Source of the DNA: JAJRRH01 sp047638815
Lineage (GTDB): Bacteria; Bacteroidota; Bacteroidia; Flavobacteriales_D; JABDKJ01
Reading direction: 5' to 3'
Length of the DNA stretch: 64,000 bases
NCBI GenBank assembly: GCA_047638815.1
Contig: JBLIMR010000002.1
Location: 124,001-188,000 of the forward strand
Shown here: piece by piece, positions 51,353 through 60,106 of the stretch
Layout: each line of letters starts with the position of its first letter
Numbering within the stretch: position 1 is the stretch's first letter
Made by a program: the position numbers and the translations under genes
The notes under the pieces: generated by a model
The model's input: the letters and a program-made list of their open reading frames with translations, nothing else
What the model was told of the DNA's origin: nothing
Databases searched by the model: none

Positions 51353-52582
51353 ATGTTTGAGTTGCTTAAAAAATACGAAGAGAAGACACCAGAAATAGTT
51401 TTTGAATGGAAAGATTCTGAAACTGAGGCGAGAGGTTGGGTTGTAATAAATTCTCTGCGAGGTGGAGCTGCTGGAGGTGGCACAAGAATGAGAATAGGCT
51501 TAGACAAAAGAGAAGTCGAGTCTTTGGCCAAAACTATGGAAATCAAGTTTTCCGTTTCAGGCCCTGCTATCGGTGGTGCTAAATCAGGAATCAACTTCGA
51601 TCCTAATGACCCAAGAAAAGAAGGGGTTCTGAATAGATGGTTCAAAGCAGTATCTCCTTTATTGAAAAATTATTATGGCACCGGAGGAGATTTGAATGTT
51701 GATGAGATTCATGAGGTGATTCCGATGACTGAAGAATCTGGCGTTTGGCATCCACAAGAGGGTGTTTTTAATGGTCACTTTCAACCCAACGAAGCGCAAA
51801 TGATTAAGCGTATCGGAAAATTGAGAATGGGTGTCGTGAAAGTATTGGAGGAATTTAAATACTCTCCTGACTTGAGTAGAAAGTACAAGGTAGCAGACAT
51901 GATTACGGGTTTTGGTGTTTCAGAGGCTGTTAGACACTATTACAACATTTGGGGCGGAGACATCAAAGGGAAAAGAGCAGTAGTGCAAGGTTGGGGCAAT
52001 GTTGGTTCTGCAGCAGCATTTTACCTCGCTCAGGCTGGTGCCAAAGTGGTCGGAATTATCGATCGAGTTGGTGGACTCATAAATTCAGAGGGATTTACTT
52101 TTGAAGAAATCACAGAATTGTTTTTGAACAAAGATGGTAACGCATTGAGTCATGATAATATGATGTCTTTTGAAGACGTCAACAAACAAATTTGGGATTT
52201 GAATGCTGAAATATTTTTACCCTGTGCTGCATCAAGATTAATCACAAAAGAACAGGTCGAGAAGATGATAGCTTCAGGTATTGAAGTTGTTTCATGTGGT
52301 GCGAATGTTCCTTTTGCAGATCCAGAAATATTCTTAGGGCCAACAGGTGATTTCGCTGACAATAATATTGCCGTTATTCCTGATTTTATTGCGAATTGTG
52401 GTATGGCACGAGTTTTTGCTTATTTGATGAGTACCGATGATCTGAACTTATCAGATGAAGCAATTTTTGAAGACACTTCAGAGATCATCAAAAATGCTCT
52501 TGTGGAGCTTAAGGGACAAGTAAATGGGAATAAAGGCTTGTCGAAAAAAGGACTAGAAATCGCACTAAATAAATTATCGTAA
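51353..52582 (+). CDS. Glu/Leu/Phe/Val dehydrogenase
   Basis: This enzyme reversibly deaminates glutamate or a related amino acid with NAD(P). The 409-residue protein has the substrate-binding block RGGAAGGGTRMRIG, the catalytic lysine K77 in GPAIGGAKSGINFDP, aspartate D113 in GTGGDLNVDE, and a Rossmann motif GWGNVGSAAA (213-222) with an aspartate (VVGIIDRVGG) that suggests NAD preference. Substrate choice between glutamate and branched or aromatic amino acids is not certain. nhaD starts 2 bases after its stop, so they are co-transcribed. Confidence 0.92.
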   Translation: MFELLKKYEEKTPEIVFEWKDSETEARGWVVINSLRGGAAGGGTRMRIGLDKREVESLAKTMEIKFSVSGPAIGGAKSGINFDPNDPRKEGVLNRWFKAVSPLLKNYYGTGGDLNVDEIHEVIPMTEESGVWHPQEGVFNGHFQPNEAQMIKRIGKLRMGVVKVLEEFKYSPDLSRKYKVADMITGFGVSEAVRHYYNIWGGDIKGKRAVVQGWGNVGSAAAFYLAQAGAKVVGIIDRVGGLINSEGFTFEEITELFLNKDGNALSHDNMMSFEDVNKQIWDLNAEIFLPCAASRLITKEQVEKMIASGIEVVSCGANVPFADPEIFLGPTGDFADNNIAVIPDFIANCGMARVFAYLMSTDDLNLSDEAIFEDTSEIIKNALVELKGQVNGNKGLSKKGLEIALNKLS

Positions 52583-52584
52583 GT

Positions 52585-54045
52585 ATGGAAATTTTAATGT
52601 TGGTAATATTCATTGTAGGGTACCTGTTCATTGCATTTGAACACACAATACATATTGATAAAGCGGCTTCAGCTCTATTGGTCGGGATGTTATGTTGGGG
52701 GCTATATGCCATAAATCCAGCAGATTTCCTTAAAATTAATCATCATGATTCACCCACCGAGTTGGTGGAAGCTTACCAGTCAAACCCAGATAGAGCGGAC
52801 TTACCAGATCAATCCAAAAAAGTTCTGGAGTTCATGGCAGAGCATCATTCTGATGAAAATGGTCACAATGCTGAACATGGAAGTATGTCTGTGATCAGAG
52901 AGTACATAGAGTATGGCCTTAGTCATCATCTTTTTGACATTGCCAATATTCTATTCTTCCTGATAGGCGCCATGACTATCGTAGAGCTAATTGATGCTCA
53001 TGAGGGATTTGCTGTTATTACAGACAGAATAACCACAAGTAATAAGGTCAAATTAATGTGGATTCTAGCATTGATTACTTTTTTCTTGTCAGCTGCATTG
53101 GACAACCTAACAACTACAATTGTTATGGTTTCATTACTTAGGAAACTAATTACCGATACAAAAACGAGATGGTTCTTTGCAGGTTTTGTTGTTATCGCAG
53201 CAAATGCAGGTGGAGCATGGTCACCAATTGGCGATGTAACAACAACTATGTTATGGATAAAAGGCCAATTGCCTGAAACGCTTGTTATCATAAAAGAACT
53301 AATCCTACCTAGTTTGGTAGCCACTATTGTGCCATTGATACTTGTAAGTTTCTTTATGAAAGGAGATGTTTTAAGGCCAAAATTTTCAGATTCAGATGAG
53401 CATTTCTCCAATCCAACAACTGAAAGGGAAAGAAACTTGGTCTTCTTTTTAGGATTACTTGGACTGTTGTTTGTTCCGGTTTTTAAAACGGTAACACACC
53501 TTCCTCCGTTCATGGGCATGATGTTTAGTTTAGGAGTCTTATGGGCAGTGACTGAAGTACTTCACCGATCTAAAAACACAGAAGTCAAGAGTCATTTATC
53601 TGTGATTGGAGTCCTTCGAAAAATTGATACCGCAAGTGTATTATTCTTCTTAGGGATATTGTTAGCGGTAGCTGCTTTGCAGGAAGTTGGTCATTTGGCA
53701 AAATTGGCAATAGGATTGGAAACAGTCTTCAACAACAACATTTATTACATCAATATTGCCATTGGTTTATTGAGTGCAATCGTAGATAATGTGCCTTTAG
53801 TAGCAGCAGCCCAAGGAATGTATCCTATTGCAGAGGCTGGAGCCTTCGCAGAAAGCGGAATATTTTGGCAATTTTTAGCCTACTGTGCAGGCACAGGTGG
53901 AAGTGCATTGATAATTGGTTCTGCAGCTGGTGTCGCGGCTATGGGGTTGGAGAAAATCAACTTCTTCTGGTACATTAAGAACATTTCTCTATACGCCATT
54001 GTAGGATATCTAGCCGGTGCTGGTGTATACATGTTGATGCACTAA
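52585..54045 (+). CDS. nhaD: Na+/H+ antiporter NhaD
   Basis: NhaD exchanges sodium for protons and supports salt and alkali tolerance, common in marine bacteria. The 486-residue protein has about 11-12 hydrophobic segments of the IT superfamily, with family blocks SAALDNLTTTIVMVSLL, NAGGAWSPIGDVTTTMLW and LSAIVDNVPLVAAAQGMY containing the two inverted-repeat hairpins and the key aspartates. A polar, histidine-rich insertion (about residues 52-100) follows the second helix. It is 2 bases after the dehydrogenase gene. The 228-bp gap after it contains no gene. Confidence 0.92.
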   Translation: MEILMLVIFIVGYLFIAFEHTIHIDKAASALLVGMLCWGLYAINPADFLKINHHDSPTELVEAYQSNPDRADLPDQSKKVLEFMAEHHSDENGHNAEHGSMSVIREYIEYGLSHHLFDIANILFFLIGAMTIVELIDAHEGFAVITDRITTSNKVKLMWILALITFFLSAALDNLTTTIVMVSLLRKLITDTKTRWFFAGFVVIAANAGGAWSPIGDVTTTMLWIKGQLPETLVIIKELILPSLVATIVPLILVSFFMKGDVLRPKFSDSDEHFSNPTTERERNLVFFLGLLGLLFVPVFKTVTHLPPFMGMMFSLGVLWAVTEVLHRSKNTEVKSHLSVIGVLRKIDTASVLFFLGILLAVAALQEVGHLAKLAIGLETVFNNNIYYINIAIGLLSAIVDNVPLVAAAQGMYPIAEAGAFAESGIFWQFLAYCAGTGGSALIIGSAAGVAAMGLEKINFFWYIKNISLYAIVGYLAGAGVYMLMH

Positions 54046-54273
54046 GTTCACATCAATTCAGCGTTTAGCCCAATTGACAAGTTGAGGTTTAAAAGTAGGC
54101 TCCTCTTTTAATTTCTATCTAGGGATTAGCTGTAGTTTCATCTATTCTTTATTTCTCGAGCATGCATGCAAGTTTCTGAATGTTTTCTATTGATCGCATA
54201 TTGAAAATTTGAATTCTAATCGATTTTCGAGTAAATAAATATTGAAAAGAAACGTTAATCCAAAAAGGAAAAA

Positions 54274-54984
54274 ATGAATTTATTGATTTGGTGGCAAATG
54301 ACAGTGCTTGGTGATTCTACAACTGTTGATGGGGAATTGCTAGTAGAAGGAGTCGGAACAGAGACTATTTCCATTGTAGATATGATTGTTCAGGGGGGGT
54401 GGTATATTATGATTCCATTGGCGATACTGTCGGTCATAGCCATATATATTTTCATCGAAAGATTTCTCGCTATTACCAAAGCTTCAAAAATAGAAAAGGA
54501 CTTTATGAATAGAATAAAGGACTACATTTTTGATGGTAAAATGGAAACAGCCATGGATCTGTGCAAGCAAAATGATCGCCCACTATCAAGAATGATAGGG
54601 AAAGGTATTTCGCGCATTGGTAAACCAACAAGTGAGATAAGTGCATCTATTGAAAACGTTGGGAAACTTGAAATATACAAAATGGAGCGGGGATTGAATA
54701 CACTTGCCACTGTTGCAGGTGCCGCCCCAATGATTGGTTTCCTTGGGACTGTAATTGGAATGATAGTTACTTTTCATCAAATGAGTATTAGCGCTAATGG
54801 TGTTGAAATAAAACAATTATCAGGAGGTATAATGCAAGCAATGGTAACCACTGTTGCAGGATTGATTATTGGAATTATTGCATATATAGCTTACAACACA
54901 TTAGTGAGTAAGGTAGATAAAGTAGTTCATGAGTTAGAAGGAGCTTCTGAGGATTTTATCGATTTACTAGAAGAACCGGCTTAA
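54274..54984 (+). CDS. exbB: MotA/TolQ/ExbB proton channel protein
   Basis: ExbB/TolQ forms the pentameric stator around ExbD/TolR that turns proton flow into work for TonB or Tol systems. The 236-residue protein has three transmembrane segments: about 38-60 (GGWYIMIPLAILSVIAIYIFI), 140-165 (APMIGFLGTVIGMIVTFHQM) and 180-205 (MVTTVAGLIIGIIAYIAYN), with the usual cytoplasmic loop. The next two genes encode ExbD-like and TonB/TolA-like proteins in the same operon. Function as TonB stator versus Tol-type stator cannot be separated from sequence. Confidence 0.92.
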   Translation: MNLLIWWQMTVLGDSTTVDGELLVEGVGTETISIVDMIVQGGWYIMIPLAILSVIAIYIFIERFLAITKASKIEKDFMNRIKDYIFDGKMETAMDLCKQNDRPLSRMIGKGISRIGKPTSEISASIENVGKLEIYKMERGLNTLATVAGAAPMIGFLGTVIGMIVTFHQMSISANGVEIKQLSGGIMQAMVTTVAGLIIGIIAYIAYNTLVSKVDKVVHELEGASEDFIDLLEEPA

Positions 54985-54993
54985 TAAAAACGT

Positions 54994-55386
54994 ATGAACT
55001 TAAGACCAAGAAATAAAGTAAATCCTACTTTCAACATGTCCTCAATGACGGACTTGGTTTTCCTATTGCTCATATTTTTCATTATCTTGAGTACCATGGT
55101 TAGCCCCTATTCTCTTCCGGTGGATTTACCGAATGGGAAGAATAAAAATTCGGAGGTTCAATCGGTATCCTTCAGAATTGGCGCGGATCTTGTATATGCA
55201 GTCGGTAATGAAATTATTGATCGGTCTGAAATTGAATCGGCTTTAACTGAAGCATTAAGCACAAAGAAGGACAAGAGTATTATTCTCAATATAGACAAAA
55301 ATGTACCTTCAGGTGACATGGTTGAAGTCTTGGGAATAGCAAAAAGAAATAAGTGGAAAATAGTAGTGGCTACAAAGCCACAATAA
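54994..55386 (+). CDS. exbD: ExbD/TolR biopolymer transport protein
   Basis: The 130-residue protein has one transmembrane helix (about 18-40) with the proton-carrying aspartate in NMSSMTDLVFLLLIFFII, then a periplasmic domain ending RNKWKIVVATKP. Length is typical. It lies 9 bases after exbB and 6 before the TonB/TolA-like gene. Confidence 0.93.
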   Translation: MNLRPRNKVNPTFNMSSMTDLVFLLLIFFIILSTMVSPYSLPVDLPNGKNKNSEVQSVSFRIGADLVYAVGNEIIDRSEIESALTEALSTKKDKSIILNIDKNVPSGDMVEVLGIAKRNKWKIVVATKPQ

Positions 55387-55392
55387 TATTAA

Positions 55393-56178
55393 GTGAACGA
55401 TAATAGCAATAAAAGAGCAGGTATAATTGGAACGGTGATTTTTCACCTGTTGTTGCTATTGTTTTTTCTCACTACTGGGTTAACTCAACCTGATCCCTTG
55501 CCTGAACAGGAGTCAGCTTCTATAGTGCTGGGATGGACTGATGCTGGATCGGGAGATGATACGCCAAGTCCTACAACTGATGCCGAGCCCGAGGATGTAC
55601 CGAAGCCCGCTGAGCCTGAACCAACACCAGTTGAAGAAGCACAGTCTGAGGAAGTAGAAACGCAGGAAGATAGTCCAGTTGCGGTGAAAAAACCTGTTGA
55701 AACCACAAAGCCAAAAACGGATAAGCCAAAAGTGGAGGAACCACCAAAAGAAACAGCAGAGGAAATAGCGCAAAGAGAAAAGGCTGAGAGAATTAGAAAG
55801 TTAATGGGAAAGCCAGCTGGTGGTGGAAAAGGAGACGATGAAAAACCTGGAAGTGTTGGTAAAGAAGATGGTGAAGTTGATGGTAAAGGAGTTTTTGGAA
55901 CTGGAGGTAACTCTTGGAGTCTAATAGGCAGAAGTTTTAAAGGAGGAGCAATAGTCACCGAGAAACCAAAGGAGGAAGGGATTATTGTAATAGACATTGT
56001 TGTCGGAACAAACGGAAAGGTATTAAGGGCTGACTATAATTCGTTAAAATCAAAGTCCATTAGTATGCATCTCATTAGTTTGGCAAAAAAGGCAGCAAGA
56101 AATGCAAAATTTAATGTTGATCCATCAGCAAATGTTCAACAAAAAGGGGAATTAACCTTCAATTTCAAGCTGAAATAA
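55393..56178 (+). CDS. TonB/TolA-like energy transducer
   Basis: The 261-residue protein has an N-terminal transmembrane helix (about 10-28, GIIGTVIFHLLLLLFFLTTG), a long Pro/Glu/Lys/Thr-rich periplasmic linker (about 40-130), a helical KAERIRKLMGK stretch, a glycine-rich segment, and a C-terminal domain from about 190 (GIIVIDIVVGTNGKVLRADY, AARNAKFNVDPSAN) that resembles the TonB C terminus. The H in the helix (FHLLLL) matches the TonB/TolA histidine that pairs with ExbD. Start is GTG 55393. It ends 9 bases before folC. Confidence 0.85.
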   Translation: MNDNSNKRAGIIGTVIFHLLLLLFFLTTGLTQPDPLPEQESASIVLGWTDAGSGDDTPSPTTDAEPEDVPKPAEPEPTPVEEAQSEEVETQEDSPVAVKKPVETTKPKTDKPKVEEPPKETAEEIAQREKAERIRKLMGKPAGGGKGDDEKPGSVGKEDGEVDGKGVFGTGGNSWSLIGRSFKGGAIVTEKPKEEGIIVIDIVVGTNGKVLRADYNSLKSKSISMHLISLAKKAARNAKFNVDPSANVQQKGELTFNFKLK

Positions 56179-56187
56179 CCTTCATCA

Positions 56188-57405
56188 ATGACGTATCAAG
56201 AGACCCTCGACTGGCTTTTCGAGCAGTTACCAATGTATCAGAGAGTCGGTAAGGCTGCTTACAAAGCTGATCTGTCAACCAGTATCGAATTGGCAAGGGC
56301 ATTAGGAAATCCTGAAAAAGACTTCCGAGGCGTTCATATTGCAGGCACCAATGGTAAAGGTTCAACAGCACATTACATTGCCTCCATTCTCCAAGAGAGT
56401 GGTTTGAAAGTCGGATTACATTGCTCACCACATTACTTCGATTTCAGGGAGCGTATAAAGATCGATGGAAAGAAAGTTGATGAGAATTTTGTTGTTGATT
56501 TTATTCGTCAATATCAAGAATTGAAACTAGAGATAGAGCCATCTTTTTTTGAAATGACGGTGCTTATGGCATTCGAATATTTCAAAAAGGAAAAAGTGGA
56601 TATTGCCATTATAGAAACTGGTATGGGAGGGCGACTCGATACGACTAATATTATTTCGCCTGAGGTTTCAGTCATAACAAATATTGGACTTGATCACACT
56701 CAATTTTTAGGAGATACAATTGAAAAGATAGCCATTGAAAAAGGAGGAATAATAAAAAAGAACACTCCAATAGTTTTAGGAGAAATGGATCCTTCCGCCA
56801 TGGAAATTTTAATGACTGTTGCTGAAGATCGAGATGCAGAGGTTCACCTTTCAGGAAACTATGTAGGAAAAGAAATGAGTGCATTTCAACAGGAAAACAT
56901 TGCGACTGCAATTCAAACATGTAGGGTTTTGGAAGAATTAGATTGGGCCATTACGGAAGAAGATTATGCTAGAGGAATATCTTGTGTTTCTGAAAACACC
57001 AACTTCATTGGACGTTGGCAGAAAGTTAGTGATAGTCCCTTAACCATATTGGACTCCGCGCATAATGTCGATGGGATCATTGCGGTGGTAGAGACACTAG
57101 ATAAGTACTCTTACGATAAGGTTAGAGTCGTACTTGGAATGGTTGACGACAAGGACATCAATGGAGTGCTATCAACATTGCCAAAAGATGCCGTTTATTA
57201 TTTTTGTAAAGCAAAAATTCCAAGAGCTAAAAATGAAAAAGCGTTGAAAGAGTTGGCCCTGGAATATGATCTAAAGGGATCCGCCTACAACTCAGTTTCT
57301 GATGCTTATAATTTTGCAATTCAGGATTCTTCGGAGAAAGATATGGTGTTGGTACTTGGAAGTATTTTTGTAGTTGGAGATGTCTTAGAGAATAGTTCAA
57401 GCTAA
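56188..57405 (+). CDS. folC: Folylpolyglutamate synthase / dihydrofolate synthase
   Basis: FolC adds glutamate to dihydropteroate and to reduced folates. The 405-residue protein has the Mur-ligase-like P-loop HIAGTNGKGSTAHYIAS (GTNGKGST at 53-60), the signature GLHCSPHYFDFRERIKIDGK, ETGMGGRLDTTNIISP, and the C-terminal block LDSAHNVDGI. Length is typical. It is the last gene of the exbB-exbD-tonB operon by position, 9 bases after the TonB-like gene. Confidence 0.94.
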   Translation: MTYQETLDWLFEQLPMYQRVGKAAYKADLSTSIELARALGNPEKDFRGVHIAGTNGKGSTAHYIASILQESGLKVGLHCSPHYFDFRERIKIDGKKVDENFVVDFIRQYQELKLEIEPSFFEMTVLMAFEYFKKEKVDIAIIETGMGGRLDTTNIISPEVSVITNIGLDHTQFLGDTIEKIAIEKGGIIKKNTPIVLGEMDPSAMEILMTVAEDRDAEVHLSGNYVGKEMSAFQQENIATAIQTCRVLEELDWAITEEDYARGISCVSENTNFIGRWQKVSDSPLTILDSAHNVDGIIAVVETLDKYSYDKVRVVLGMVDDKDINGVLSTLPKDAVYYFCKAKIPRAKNEKALKELALEYDLKGSAYNSVSDAYNFAIQDSSEKDMVLVLGSIFVVGDVLENSSS

Positions 57406-57493
57406 CTTAGACGACATTCAAAATCCTACCGTTCTGTAAATCAAGATTTAAATCAGAATAAATCACTACCTTGTTAGTCTAATCAATGAGCCC

Positions 57494-58210
57494 ATGTTAG
57501 ACCATATTCGCGTAGACCAAATTCTATTTATTGACATCGAAACAGTGCCAGAGGTATATTCTTTTGACGATTTATCGGATAGAGGACAATCACTCTGGGC
57601 AAAAAAAATGAAATGGCAGATGGATCGTGACAGTCTCTCAGCAAAAGAATCATACGAAAAAGCTGGAATATTTGCCGAGTTTGCAAAAGTGGTATGTATC
57701 AGTGCAGCATTCTATTATAAGCCAGACAAAGAATTGAGAATTAAGTCCTTTTACGATATTGATGAGAAAAAACTATTGCAGTGTTTTTCTGAAATGCTCG
57801 CAAGGTTTTTCGAAGATGACGACCAATATTTGTGTGCACATAATGGGAAGGAATTTGATTTTCCATTTTTGGCAAGAAGGTATCTCATCAATGAATTAGA
57901 ATTGCCATATTGCTTGGATCTTGCAGGAAAAAAACCATGGGAGGTACAACATCTCGACACGATGAATCTTTGGAAATTTGGTGACTACAAACACTATACT
58001 TCATTGGATCTTTTGACCCATGCTTTCAACATTCCGTCTCCAAAAAGCACAATAGATGGATCTGATGTTGCAAGACTTTTTTACGAAGAAAAAAACTACG
58101 AAGCGATAAAAAACTATTGTGAAGACGATGTAATCGCCATGTCGAGATTACTTATGAAATGGAAAGGCCAGCCGTCAGTCGAAGACAAGAAAATAATAAG
58201 AATTACCTAG
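57494..58210 (+). CDS. PolB-like 3'-5' exonuclease domain protein
   Basis: The 238-residue protein matches the predicted 3'-5' exonuclease PolB-like family. DEDDy-type motifs are visible: exo I FIDIETVPE (about 13-21), exo II AHNGKEFDFPFLARR, and exo III YCEDDVIAMSRL near the C terminus. No polymerase domain is present. These proteins are thought to trim DNA or RNA ends; the physiological substrate is unknown. It sits between folC and convergent radA, separated from radA's stop by 17 bases. Confidence 0.88.
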   Translation: MLDHIRVDQILFIDIETVPEVYSFDDLSDRGQSLWAKKMKWQMDRDSLSAKESYEKAGIFAEFAKVVCISAAFYYKPDKELRIKSFYDIDEKKLLQCFSEMLARFFEDDDQYLCAHNGKEFDFPFLARRYLINELELPYCLDLAGKKPWEVQHLDTMNLWKFGDYKHYTSLDLLTHAFNIPSPKSTIDGSDVARLFYEEKNYEAIKNYCEDDVIAMSRLLMKWKGQPSVEDKKIIRIT

Positions 58211-58227
58211 ATTATATGATGTTAACT

Positions 58228-59592
58228 TTAGCCAAAAAGCATTGAAAAAATATCTTCAATTTTTCCTTCCTTGATGACTTCAATGTCATCATATGCTTTG
58301 GGTTTTATCGATGAATATTTGGAGATATAAATCTTTTTATAACCCAATTTTTGCGCTTCTGTGACTCTTTGATCTAGTTTATTTACTGGCCTCACTTCTC
58401 CACTCAATCCAATTTCCGCGGCAAAGCAAACTCCTTTATCCAACGAGATGTCTGTGTATGAAGATAGAATAGCAATAACCACAGCCAAATCTAGCCCAGG
58501 GTCTTCTACTTTGATACCTCCAGCCATATTCAGGAAGACATCTTTCACACCCAATTTGAAGCCACATCTTTTTTCAAGAACAGCCAGTAACATGTTCAAT
58601 CTACGAAGATCAAATCCAGTTGCTGAACGTTGAGGGTTGCCATAAACCGCAGGACTTACAAGACTCTGAACTTCTATCATCATCGGCCTCAAGCCTTCCA
58701 GAACACAACCTGGAGCTACCCCAGAAAAATCTTCTTCAAAATTAGATGTCAAGACCTTCGAGGGATCTGTGACTTCCTTAAGTCCAAGACCTGTCATTTC
58801 AAAAATTCCCAATTCATTTGTAGATCCAAATCGATTTTTTATTGCTCTAAGAAGTCGGTAAGTATGATTTCGATCTCCCTCGAAATAGATCACCGTATCG
58901 ACCATGTGTTCCAATATTTTGGGTCCTGCAATATTTCCATCTTTGGTAATGTGACCCACTAGTATTACCGGCACATTTGTTTCCTTCGCATAGCGCAACA
59001 TTTCACTCGCACACTCTCTTATCTGAGAGATACTTCCAGGGGCAGAATCAATAAATGAGGAGAAAAGTGTTTGTATAGAATCGATGATAATTACCTCTGG
59101 CTGGACTTCTTCTATTTGACTAAAAATTCTTTGCGTTGAGGTTTCTGTCAGTAATAGACATTTTTCATTTAGCTTGCCCAATCTTTCACCTCTCAATTTT
59201 ATTTGTTGCAAGCTTTCTTCACCAGAAACATAGAGTATTTTTTTATTGGTCAACTTCATGGCCACCTGCAAAAGCAAGGTTGACTTACCAATACCAGGTT
59301 CCCCCCCCAGCAACACAAGTGAACCAGGAACAAGACCACCACCAAGGACACGATTAAACTCCTTTCCCGGCATTTTTATTCTGTTCACGGCAAGCGAATC
59401 GACCTCGTTGATAGGAATAGATTTCTTGACCTTGCTTTCCAAAAAACTGCCTCTTTCTTGCTGAGATTTCTCTTTTGATATTATCTCTTCAATGAGCGTA
59501 TTCCATTCGTTACAAGAAGGACATTGACCCAGCCATTGGGGTGATTCATTACCGCAATTTTTACAAAAAAAAGCTTTTTTAATCTTTGCCAT
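58228..59592 (-). CDS. radA: DNA repair protein RadA
   Basis: RadA is a RecA-like ATPase that promotes branch migration in recombination. The 454-residue protein has the N-terminal zinc finger (C10, C13, C24, C27), Walker A GGEPGIGKST (96-105), Walker B VIIIDSIQTLF, the RadA-specific KNRFG motif (IKNRFGSTNELG), and a Lon-like C-terminal domain. Its start overlaps the end of the rfaE2 gene by 14 bases, indicating translational coupling in the panC-panD-flippase-rfaE2-radA run. Confidence 0.97.
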   Translation of the reverse strand: MAKIKKAFFCKNCGNESPQWLGQCPSCNEWNTLIEEIISKEKSQQERGSFLESKVKKSIPINEVDSLAVNRIKMPGKEFNRVLGGGLVPGSLVLLGGEPGIGKSTLLLQVAMKLTNKKILYVSGEESLQQIKLRGERLGKLNEKCLLLTETSTQRIFSQIEEVQPEVIIIDSIQTLFSSFIDSAPGSISQIRECASEMLRYAKETNVPVILVGHITKDGNIAGPKILEHMVDTVIYFEGDRNHTYRLLRAIKNRFGSTNELGIFEMTGLGLKEVTDPSKVLTSNFEEDFSGVAPGCVLEGLRPMMIEVQSLVSPAVYGNPQRSATGFDLRRLNMLLAVLEKRCGFKLGVKDVFLNMAGGIKVEDPGLDLAVVIAILSSYTDISLDKGVCFAAEIGLSGEVRPVNKLDQRVTEAQKLGYKKIYISKYSSIKPKAYDDIEVIKEGKIEDIFSMLFG

Positions 59593-60106
59593 GGCCCCTT
59601 TTTATTTTATTGATTATGGCAGTGGAGGAGTGGTTCGGTAAAAAAGGAATACACTTGGTTTCACCATTCCAAGATTTCATTTCATCAGACCCAACAATGT
59701 ATTTTGGGTCTCCATTTTCTGCCTCGGTAGAATAATCTCCTCCTTTGACAAGGACATTAGGACGAAGATTCTCGATCAGAGACAAGGGAGTGTCTTCATT
59801 AAAAATAACGATCATTGAAGTACTGGACAATGCAGCCAACATGATGGCTCTTGTCTCTTCATTATTGATAGGACGATCGTCTCCTTTACCAAGTCTCTTA
59901 ACTGAAGCATCCGCGTTTAGACCAATTATGAGTTGATCACCGAGTGCAGCCGCATTGGTTAAGTAGGTAATATGACCAGGATGTAAAAGATCAAAAACAC
60001 CATTGGTGAAAATCAATCGGTCATTTAAGTCTTTCCATTTTTTCACCTGAGAAATAGCTTCTTTAAGTGAAAACAATTTATCCAATATCTGCTGTGGTAT
60101 TCCCAA
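59579..60106 (-). CDS. rfaE2: D-glycero-beta-D-manno-heptose 1-phosphate adenylyltransferase
   Basis: RfaE2 (the HldE C-terminal domain as a separate protein) makes ADP-heptose for lipopolysaccharide core. The 175-residue protein has the nucleotidyltransferase block FTNGVFDLLHPGHITYL with the HxGH motif, then GLNADASVKRLGKGDDRP and LVKGGDY. Its partner kinase domain (RfaE1) is not adjacent. It overlaps the upstream flippase-like gene by 29 bases and radA by 14. Confidence 0.92.
   Translation of the reverse strand: MGIPQQILDKLFSLKEAISQVKKWKDLNDRLIFTNGVFDLLHPGHITYLTNAAALGDQLIIGLNADASVKRLGKGDDRPINNEETRAIMLAALSSTSMIVIFNEDTPLSLIENLRPNVLVKGGDYSTEAENGDPKYIVGSDEMKSWNGETKCIPFLPNHSSTAIINKIKRGHGKD

Noticed and set aside
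54046..54273. Possible gene or RNA in the nhaD-exbB gap
   Set aside because: No open frame of note; a weak hairpin near 54090-54115 and a GCATGCATGC stretch are not enough to call a feature.
55485..55997. 170-codon open frame antisense to the TonB/TolA-like gene
   Set aside because: It mirrors the low-complexity Pro/Glu/Lys linker of the real gene, giving a Ser/Gly/Pro-rich product with no start context.
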